From assembly GCA_964481425.1 (NCBI GenBank), contig CAYZTM010000044.1, positions 1 to 29,790 of the forward strand: 29,790 bases of DNA, read 5' to 3'. Below the pieces are notes generated by a model, which saw only the letters and a program-made list of their open reading frames with translations, searched no databases and was not told the DNA's origin. A program made the position numbers and the translations under genes. The first letter of the stretch is position 1. Each line of letters starts with the position of its first letter. Below, piece after piece: positions 24,320-29,790 of the stretch. The stretch is from MKUN01 sp964481425 (GTDB lineage: Bacteria; Bacteroidota; Bacteroidia; Chitinophagales; Chitinophagaceae).

Positions 24320-25324
24320 ATGCAAAAAGTTCATGCTGCCATCACGGCAGTAGGCGGATATGTTCCGGACTATGTACTGACCAACGCGGAGCTGGAGACC
24401 ATGGTGGATACCACCGACGAATGGATACAGACCCGTACGGGAATTAAAGAGCGGAGGATATTGAAGGGTGAAGGAAAGGGCACATCCGATATGGCTGTAG
24501 AGGCCGTTAAAAAAATACTCGAAAAAAAGAACCTTGCGCCCACCGATATCGATCTCCTCATTTGTGCTACTACTACTCCCGATTATGTTTTTCCTGCTAC
24601 GGCAAATGTGATAACCGATAAGCTGGGCATGAGCAAAGCTTTTGGTTACGATGTGAGCGCTGCCTGCAGCGGTTTCCTTTTTGCATTGACCACCGGGGCA
24701 AAATTCATAGAGAGCGGTACGTATAAAAGAGTGATCGTAGTAGGCGGCGATAAGATGAGCTCCATACTCAACTACGACGATCGTGCTACCTGCATCATTT
24801 TTGGCGACGGCTGTGGGGCAGTGCTGCTGGAGCCGGATACCGATGGTTACGGCATCATTGATTCAGTGCTGCGCAGCGACGGCAATGGCCGCCAGTACCT
24901 TTACCAGAAGGCCGGTGGTTCGGTTAAGCCCGCATCGGTAGAGACGGTAATGAACAAAGAACATTTTGTGTACCAGGAGGGTCAGACCGTATTCAAATTT
25001 GCTGTGAAGAACATGGCCGATGTAGCAGCCGAGATCATGGAGCGCAACCAACTGACTGCAGACGATGTGGCATGGCTGGTACCGCACCAGGCCAATAAGC
25101 GTATCATTGCCGCCACCTATGAGCGCATGGGCCTTGCCCCCGAAAAAGTAATGATCAATATAGACCGCTTTGGCAATACCACCAATGGCACACTGCCTCT
25201 TTGCCTTTGGGAATGGGAGAAGCAGTTGCATAAAGGGGACAATATAATCCTCGCAGCCTTCGGTGGCGGGTTCACCTGGGGCGCTACCTACATCAGGTGG
25301 GCATATGATACCCCAAACCCCTAA
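24320..25324 (+). CDS. fabH: 3-oxoacyl-[acyl-carrier-protein] synthase III (KAS III)
   Basis: The 334-residue protein has the full FabH triad: C116 in SAACSGF, H256 in VPHQANKR and N286 in FGNTTNGT. The opening (TTDEWIQTRTGIKERRI) and closing (GGGFTWGATYIRWAY) are those of the family. It condenses an acyl-CoA primer with malonyl-ACP to start fatty acid synthesis. The last five residues (DTPNP) and the stop codon lie inside a G/C-rich repeat element and extend past the usual FabH end. The convergent neighbour rlmN is separated by 74 bases that hold a terminator. Confidence 0.96.
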   Translation: MQKVHAAITAVGGYVPDYVLTNAELETMVDTTDEWIQTRTGIKERRILKGEGKGTSDMAVEAVKKILEKKNLAPTDIDLLICATTTPDYVFPATANVITDKLGMSKAFGYDVSAACSGFLFALTTGAKFIESGTYKRVIVVGGDKMSSILNYDDRATCIIFGDGCGAVLLEPDTDGYGIIDSVLRSDGNGRQYLYQKAGGSVKPASVETVMNKEHFVYQEGQTVFKFAVKNMADVAAEIMERNQLTADDVAWLVPHQANKRIIAATYERMGLAPEKVMINIDRFGNTTNGTLPLCLWEWEKQLHKGDNIILAAFGGGFTWGATYIRWAYDTPNP

Positions 25325-25420
25325 AGGGGCTTCTTATAACATAATTAGTAACGCTGGCCTTTGGGCCGGCGTTACAATTTCTTACAGTAGTTCCCCCTTT
25401 AGGGGGCGGAGGGGGTAGTG
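25311..25420. repeat. Mirrored REP-like element spanning the 3' ends of fabH and rlmN
   Basis: Two near-identical palindromes, CCCCTAAAGGGG (25318-25329) and CCCCCTTTAGGGGG (25393-25406), stand in opposite orientation, each 38 bases from the centre of the terminator hairpin between them. Outside each palindrome is a second run of C or G (CCCC at 25311-25314; GGAGGGGG at 25408-25415). The TAA in each palindrome is the stop codon of the adjoining gene. The layout resembles paired REP units (a BIME) but I cannot assign a family. Confidence 0.65.
25348..25375. terminator. Hairpin terminator between fabH and rlmN
   Basis: A 12-bp stem (arms 25348-25359 and 25364-25375, GTAACGCTGGCC against GGCCGGCGTTAC, one G:T pair) with a TTTG loop lies midway between the two convergent stops. 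The flanking sequence is AT-rich (AATTTCTT on the right) but there is no long T-run, so termination strength is uncertain. Confidence 0.7.
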
Positions 25421-26457
25421 GGTATATGATCCACATTCGCCAGCTGCCCGCAGGCTGCATCTATATCCTTACCCCTGCTGCGGCGCAGCCTTGCATTCAC
25501 CCTTTTCGATTCCAGGTAGCTCATAAAGGCCTGTACCTTGTCATCTTCAGGCTTCTCAAAGTCTGCCGCCTCTATGGGGTTATACTCTATGATGTTCACC
25601 AGGTCGGCGGGCACTTTGCGGTACAGCTTTACCAGGTCATCGGCATCCTCAATGCTGTCGTTGAAGTCCTTGAACAGGATATACTCAAAGGTTATCTCAT
25701 TGCCCGTCTTTTCGTAGAAGTAGTTGAGCGCTTCCACCAGTGCCTTCAGGTTATTGGTCTCGTTGATGGGCATGATCTCGTTGCGCTTCCGGTCATTGGC
25801 AGCGTGCAGCGAGAGGGCTAGTTTAAAACGTACCTCATCATCGCCCAGTTTTTTGATCATCTTGGCCACCCCTGCAGTCGATACGGTGATGCGCCTTGGG
25901 CTCATGCCCAGCCCTTCAGGCGAGCTGATGCGCTCCACGGCCTTCAGCACATTGTTGTAGTTCAGCAGCGGCTCACCCATGCCCATGAACACGATATTGC
26001 TCAGGTGCTTGCCATAGTGCTTTTCGGCCTGCTCGTTCAGTAGGGTCACCTCGTCCACTATCTCGTCAAAGTCCATATTGCGCTTGCGCGGCAGGTAGCC
26101 TGTTGCACAAAACTTGCAGGACAGCGAGCAGCCCACCTGCGACGATACGCAGGCCGTCATCCTTTTTTCGGTAGGTATCAGTACGCTCTCCACAAAGTGC
26201 TCATCGTGCAGTTGCAGCCGGTTCTTTATGGTGCCGTCGCTGCTGTACTGGCTATGGTGTATCCTTACTTTGGGTATATAGTAGTCCTCGCCCAGCTTTT
26301 CGCGCAGGCTTTTGGGCAGGTTGCTCATGTCGTCCAGGCTGCCCGCCGCCTTTTTCCATATCCATTCATACACCTGTTTGGCCCTGAATTTAGGCTCTTC
26401 AAGCTCTTTCATCAGGTCTTCCAGTTCCGCTAATGTGCTGTTACGCAGGTTCTTCAT
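25399..26457 (-). CDS. rlmN: 23S rRNA A2503 / tRNA A37 C2-methyltransferase
   Basis: The 352-residue radical SAM enzyme has the cluster motif at C110, C114 and C117 (CSLSCKFC). The two mechanistic cysteines are C103 and C336 (AACGQL); C103 sits seven residues before the cluster, as C118 does in E. coli RlmN. An N-terminal FRAKQVYEWIWKK helix region and GMGEPLLNYNNV complete the signature. It methylates C2 of A2503 in 23S rRNA and of A37 in some tRNAs. The final residues (IPTTPSAP) and the stop come from the repeat element at the fabH boundary. A promoter box lies five bases upstream of the ATG. Confidence 0.96.
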   Translation of the reverse strand: MKNLRNSTLAELEDLMKELEEPKFRAKQVYEWIWKKAAGSLDDMSNLPKSLREKLGEDYYIPKVRIHHSQYSSDGTIKNRLQLHDEHFVESVLIPTEKRMTACVSSQVGCSLSCKFCATGYLPRKRNMDFDEIVDEVTLLNEQAEKHYGKHLSNIVFMGMGEPLLNYNNVLKAVERISSPEGLGMSPRRITVSTAGVAKMIKKLGDDEVRFKLALSLHAANDRKRNEIMPINETNNLKALVEALNYFYEKTGNEITFEYILFKDFNDSIEDADDLVKLYRKVPADLVNIIEYNPIEAADFEKPEDDKVQAFMSYLESKRVNARLRRSRGKDIDAACGQLANVDHIPTTPSAP

Positions 26458-26461
26458 CCGG

Positions 26462-26489
26462 CAAAGGTACGTTACAATACAGCTTTATT
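26462..26489 (-). promoter_or_regulatory. Promoter of rlmN, giving a nearly leaderless mRNA
   Basis: On the minus strand TACCTTTG (26469-26462) matches TAnnTTTG, with TTG (26489-26487) 17 bases upstream. Only four bases separate the box from the ATG at 26457, so transcription would begin at or next to the start codon. Confidence 0.55.
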
Positions 26490-26589
26490 TAGGATACAAG
26501 CTTTGGGTTATGTGTTAATTATTTTACAATCGGGTGTTTTATATACGGGAAATGTTTTTATATTTTTATGGCATTAAAAACTACCTCAT

Positions 26590-27591
26590 ATGAAGAAATT
26601 CTTACGTTTTATTGGTATCCTCCTACTCGTCTTGATCCTTATTGTGGTCATCCTGGGCATCATCGAGCCTAAAGATGTGACAGTAGAAAGGAGCATCGTC
26701 ATCAACGGCCCACGCGAAATGGTTTGGGACCAGATGACCAATTTCAAAAATGGCCCCAACTGGGACCCCTGGTACAAAATGGAGCCTACCGTCACCCGAA
26801 CTTATTTCGGTCCCGATGGCCAGCCCGGCAGCGGTTACAACTGGGTGGGCAAGAAGACAGGCGCAGGCACCATGAAGGACACAGGTATAGCAGGCGATAA
26901 GATGAATTACTCCCTGCATTTTGAGAAGCCCCTGCCGGGTGATGCCAGTGGCTTCATCCAGGTTAGCGACCAGGGCGATGGCACTGTAAAGGCCACCTGG
27001 AATTATTACCAGCACATGCCTTTCCCCTTCAATGGCATGCAGGCCTTCATGAGCATGGATAAGATGCTCGGCAATACCTTCGACAGCGGCCTCGTGAACC
27101 TCAAAAAATACGTCGAGAGCAATAAGATGGCCATGGGCGCAGCCCCGCACGAGATGAAGTTCCCCGCTCACCTTTATGCAGGCATCCGTAAGACCGTTCC
27201 TCAGAGCAACTTTACCGGCTACTATGGCGAAACAGTAGCTACCGTCGCCAAAGAGCTCGGTAATAAAATAGCCGGCCCTGCCGCAGGCCTCTATTATAGC
27301 TGGGACACCGTGAAGCATGTTACCGATGCAGCCGTAGTGTTCCCCATTGCCGATACTACGGGCATACCCAAAACACTTACCATCTTCCACATCAATCCAT
27401 CCAATTCGGTCATGATGGCCTTCAGGGGTGGCTACGATGGTGAGATGGCTGCCCATGCGCAGATCAATGAGTATATGGCTAAGAAGAACATGATGCGCAG
27501 CGGCCTGGTGATCGAGGAGTACACCGTAGGTAAAGCCGAGGAGCCCGACACTAGCAAATGGACCACCAACATCTACTACCTCGTACAATAA
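26590..27591 (+). CDS. Membrane-anchored SRPBCC (polyketide cyclase-like) / GyrI-like two-domain protein
   Basis: The 333-residue protein begins with one membrane helix (about 4-25, FLRFIGILLLVLILIVVILG). Residues 29-180 form an SRPBCC domain: VERSIVINGPREMVWDQMTN at the start, then the PNWDPW turn. Residues about 184-333 look like a GyrI-like/AraC effector-binding domain (FPAHLYAGIRKTV, then a VFPIADT strand and a YYLVQ end). Both folds bind small hydrophobic ligands. With the anchor, a sensor or carrier role at the membrane is possible, but no substrate is known. The ATG at 26590 directly precedes the helix. It is followed by a REP-like hairpin and a terminator, so it is a single-gene unit. 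Confidence 0.82.
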   Translation: MKKFLRFIGILLLVLILIVVILGIIEPKDVTVERSIVINGPREMVWDQMTNFKNGPNWDPWYKMEPTVTRTYFGPDGQPGSGYNWVGKKTGAGTMKDTGIAGDKMNYSLHFEKPLPGDASGFIQVSDQGDGTVKATWNYYQHMPFPFNGMQAFMSMDKMLGNTFDSGLVNLKKYVESNKMAMGAAPHEMKFPAHLYAGIRKTVPQSNFTGYYGETVATVAKELGNKIAGPAAGLYYSWDTVKHVTDAAVVFPIADTTGIPKTLTIFHINPSNSVMMAFRGGYDGEMAAHAQINEYMAKKNMMRSGLVIEEYTVGKAEEPDTSKWTTNIYYLVQ

Positions 27592-27603
27592 TGAGTAAAT
27601 ACT

Positions 27604-27640
27604 CCCTTCTCCATATATGGAGAGGGGCAGGGGCTGAGGT
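27604..27640 (+). repeat. REP-like palindrome with G-rich tail downstream of the SRPBCC gene
   Basis: A 24-base imperfect palindrome (27604-27627) is centred on CTCCATATATGGAG and ends in GGGG. A tail GGGGCTGAGG follows (27630-27639). The form (inverted arms ending in GGGG, a short gap, then another G-run) is the same as that of the two elements at the fabH/rlmN boundary, though the core sequence differs. Confidence 0.5.
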
Positions 27641-27646
27641 CTTTTC

Positions 27647-27677
27647 AGCCGCCATAGCAATCTGTGGCGGCTTTTTT
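27647..27677 (+). terminator. Rho-independent terminator of the SRPBCC/GyrI-like gene
   Basis: The stem AGCCGCCA (27647-27654) pairs with TGGCGGCT (27665-27672) and is followed by a run of six T (27672-27677). It is placed 55 bases after the stop. Confidence 0.85.
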
Positions 27678-27731
27678 CGTTATTAGTCACAAGGCGAGTA
27701 TCTTCGCAAATTCACGCTGGCGCTGTTTTTA

Positions 27732-29684
27732 ATGAAGTTATCGGTCATTATAGTCAATTACAATGTAAAGTACTTCCTCGAGGTATGCCTGCACTCCGTG
27801 TTCCGCGCAACTGCGGGCATAGAGGCCGAGGTCATTGTGGTCGACAATAACTCTAAGGACGATAGCTGCGCTATGGTTCGCCGCAAGTTCCCGCAGGCGG
27901 TATTGGTGGAGAACAAGGAGAACCTCGGCTTCTCCCGCGCCAACAACCAGGGCGTGGCCATGGCTAAGGGCGAGTACATCCTCTTCCTGAACCCCGATAC
28001 CGTGATGCCCGAGGATTTTTTCAGCCGCACCCTCGCCTATATGGATGCGCACCCTAAAGTAGGCTCGCTGGGCCCGCGGCTTATAGACGGCAAAGGCAGC
28101 TTTGCGCCCGATGCCAAGAAGTCTTTCCCTACACTTTCCGTGGCCCTGTTCAAGACCACCGGCCTCAATAAGCTGTTCAAGCGTTCCCCTTATATCAATA
28201 AGTACTACGCCGTGCATATCGATGAGCACGAGACAGCCCCCGTCGAGGTGCTCTCCGGCTGTTGCATGCTGGTAAGGCATAAGGTCATCAAAGAGGCCGG
28301 CGGCGCTTTCGATGAGGACTATTTTATGTATTGCGAGGATGTCGATCTGTCTTACCGCATACAGCAGGCAGGCTACGAGAACGTCTATTTCCCCGAGGCC
28401 ACCCTTATTCACTACAAGGGCGAGAGCACCCGTAAGGCCACCCTCAAATATGTGCGCATCTTCAACGAGGCCCTGGCCACATTCGTGCGCAAGCATTACA
28501 GCAACCGCGATGCCCGCCTCTTCATCCTGTTTATCAACATAGGCATTGTGCTGCGTGCAGTCCTCAGCGTGCTCAAGCGGGTGCTGCGCTTCCTGCGTAT
28601 GCCCCTCTTCGATGCGCTAGTGCTCCTGCTCACCCTCCTGTTCATGATGAATTTCTGGGTAGAGCATGTAAAGAACATGCAGCCCATACCGCTCGATCTC
28701 ATATACGTCACCTTCCCCGTTTATCTCATCGTCTGGATCGTTACCATGTATTTCAATGGTGCATACGATCAGCCTTACCGCGCACTGCGCGTCATCCGGG
28801 GCATGTTCATAGGCACCGTCATCATACTTGCCTATTATGGCCTTTTGCAGGCCGAGCTGCGCTACTCCCGCGCCATCATCATCTTCACTGGCTTTGCAGG
28901 CACTGTCATCATGCTGGGCCTGCACGAGGCGCTCTACAGGCTGGGCATCTTCAGGTTCATACCCTACGATACCCTGCCAAAGAAGGCCGTCATTGTGGCC
29001 GATGAGCTGGCCTACCACGAGACATCGGCCACGCTGCGCCGCGTGCACTATGCACCAGAGGTAATGGGCCGTGTAAGCACTACTGCCGATGCCACAGGCG
29101 CCCTCGCCACCATGCCCGAGATGAAGCAGTTCCTCTACACCGCGGGCATCAACGAAGTGATCTTTTGTGTCAATGGCCTCAGCTACGGGCACATCTTTGA
29201 GCAGATGCAGCGCTGTGGCCCCGCTTACGATTATAAGATACACCTGCCCGGTAGCCAGAGCTTCGTGGGCAGCAACTCCAGCCATACCTCCGGCGACCTT
29301 TACACCATCGATCGCCGTTTCAATCTTTCCGGGTTCTCCGCACTGCGCAACAAGCGCGTGTTCGATATAGTGGCCGCCCTCTTTTTCCTGCTCAGCTTCC
29401 CCCTCACCATATGGGGCGTGCAGCACAAGGGCAATTTCCTGGCCAACTGTTTCCGTGTGCTGGCCGGCAGGCGCACATGGGTGGGCTACAGCGATGCCTC
29501 CGTGGGCAACGGGCAGTTGCCGCCCATCAGGCAGGGCATAGTGCCCGCCTACTTCATGCTGCCCGGCTACGAGCCCGGCCACGAGGTAAAACAGCACCAG
29601 GACATTATCTATGCACAGCAATACAAACCCGGTGGCGACCTGCTGCTTATCCTAAAAAATTATAAATATCTGGGCAGCAGCTAA
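27732..29684 (+). CDS. GT2 glycosyltransferase fused to a degenerate phosphoglycosyl-transferase-like membrane domain
   Basis: Residues 1-250 are a GT2 glycosyltransferase: SVIIVNYN (4-11), VVDNNSKD (36-43), NLGFSRANN (64-72), NPDT (87-90) in the metal-binding position, and EDVDLSYR (202-209). Residues 260-400 carry about four membrane helices. Residues 415-535 resemble the Rossmann-like domain of WcaJ-type enzymes (KKAVIVAD). Residues 541-587 (KRVFDIVAAL, then RRTWVGY) look like the start and end of a bacterial sugar transferase domain. The catalytic part (KFRS, DELPQ, GPRP) is missing, whereas the enzyme at 3825-5249 has it all. The first part should be an active sugar transferase on a lipid-linked or surface glycan; the second part may be a scaffold. 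A weak box (TATCTTCG, 27699-27706) lies upstream. Confidence 0.85.
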   Translation: MKLSVIIVNYNVKYFLEVCLHSVFRATAGIEAEVIVVDNNSKDDSCAMVRRKFPQAVLVENKENLGFSRANNQGVAMAKGEYILFLNPDTVMPEDFFSRTLAYMDAHPKVGSLGPRLIDGKGSFAPDAKKSFPTLSVALFKTTGLNKLFKRSPYINKYYAVHIDEHETAPVEVLSGCCMLVRHKVIKEAGGAFDEDYFMYCEDVDLSYRIQQAGYENVYFPEATLIHYKGESTRKATLKYVRIFNEALATFVRKHYSNRDARLFILFINIGIVLRAVLSVLKRVLRFLRMPLFDALVLLLTLLFMMNFWVEHVKNMQPIPLDLIYVTFPVYLIVWIVTMYFNGAYDQPYRALRVIRGMFIGTVIILAYYGLLQAELRYSRAIIIFTGFAGTVIMLGLHEALYRLGIFRFIPYDTLPKKAVIVADELAYHETSATLRRVHYAPEVMGRVSTTADATGALATMPEMKQFLYTAGINEVIFCVNGLSYGHIFEQMQRCGPAYDYKIHLPGSQSFVGSNSSHTSGDLYTIDRRFNLSGFSALRNKRVFDIVAALFFLLSFPLTIWGVQHKGNFLANCFRVLAGRRTWVGYSDASVGNGQLPPIRQGIVPAYFMLPGYEPGHEVKQHQDIIYAQQYKPGGDLLLILKNYKYLGSS

Positions 29685-29690
29685 AAAAGT

Positions 29691-29720
29691 TTTGCCAAAA
29701 GCGAAAAACGGCTATTTTTG
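29691..29720 (+). promoter_or_regulatory. Promoter of the tRNA-Asn gene
   Basis: TTTG (29691-29694) and TATTTTTG (29713-29720) match the -33 and -7 consensus with an 18-base spacer. The tRNA begins 13 bases beyond the -7 box. Confidence 0.65.
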
Positions 29721-29732
29721 CAGTCCCAAAAT

Positions 29733-29790
29733 GCTTCCTTAGCTCAGTTGGTTAGAGCATCTGACTGTTAATCAGAGGGTCTCAGGTTCA
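29733..29790 (+). tRNA. tRNA-Asn (GUU), 5' part; 3' end outside the window
   Basis: The acceptor strand GCTTCCT (29733-29739) is followed by TA and a D-arm (GCTCAGTTGGTTAGAGC). The anticodon arm is TCTGA, a loop CTGTTAA, then TCAGA. The anticodon GTT is at 29767-29769, which reads Asn codons. The T-arm begins with TCAGG and TTCA before the window ends, so the T-loop end, the acceptor 3' strand and any CCA are not visible. Confidence 0.93.

Noticed and set aside
26623..27690. 355-codon open frame on the minus strand opposite the SRPBCC/GyrI-like gene
   Set aside because: It mirrors a well-supported gene, its product has no family motif, and it would read through the terminator region.
28617..29621. 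334-codon open frame on the minus strand opposite the glycosyltransferase gene
   Set aside because: His/Gly/Ala-rich product typical of a shadow of a G+C-rich gene; the plus-strand frame has clear GT2 motifs.
29733..29790. tRNA-Asn as an attachment site of an integrated element
   Set aside because: The 3' half of the tRNA and the flanking DNA are outside the window, and no integrase or duplicated tRNA end is visible.

Overview
The window looks like a chromosomal segment from a Bacteroidota bacterium, probably a Chitinophagales-type soil or water organism. The grounds are type IX secretion system (T9SS) C-terminal sorting domains, SprB-like adhesin repeats, a Gly/Asn-rich TonB next to folC, and several promoters of the Bacteroidota type (TAnnTTTG at -7). 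The species placement is inference from protein style; no rRNA gene is present.

Layout. At 1-1066 (minus) is the start of a secreted SprB-repeat protein that runs off the left edge. Then come radC (1178-1867) and a likely polysaccharide group: a Gfo/Idh/MocA oxidoreductase, a lipoprotein and a complete WcaJ-like phosphoglycosyl transferase (1940-5249). On the minus strand, folC and a TonB-family gene follow (5224-7439). A broken, chimeric relic of a T9SS type-B adhesin sits at 7529-8099. Next are a radical SAM protein and a small membrane protein on the minus strand (8106-10068), then a seven-helix receptor-type adenylate cyclase (10143-12185) and a secreted alpha/beta hydrolase (12260-13429) on the plus strand.

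The centre is one 7.1-kb minus-strand gene (13511-20605) for a 2364-residue surface protein. It has about 23 tandem repeats of 76-77 residues, and part of the array has been duplicated as a four-repeat block. A secreted M12B-type metalloprotease follows (20930-23218). The right part is housekeeping: fabG, fabH and rlmN. After these come an SRPBCC/GyrI-like membrane-anchored protein, a glycosyltransferase fused to a degenerate phosphoglycosyl-transferase-like domain, and the start of a tRNA-Asn gene at the right edge.

How the genes work together. Five loci (1-1066, 7529-8099, 12260-13429, 13511-20605, 20930-23218) are or were probable T9SS cargo. The sugar genes at 1940-5249 and 27732-29684 would shape the cell surface that such cargo attaches to. 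No T9SS machinery, CRISPR array, transposase, phage or defence gene was recognised. The least ordinary items are the super-repeat adhesin, the adhesin relic, the mirrored repeat element that forms the 3' ends of both fabH and rlmN, and the glycosyltransferase fusion. I did not find a clearly new multi-gene system.
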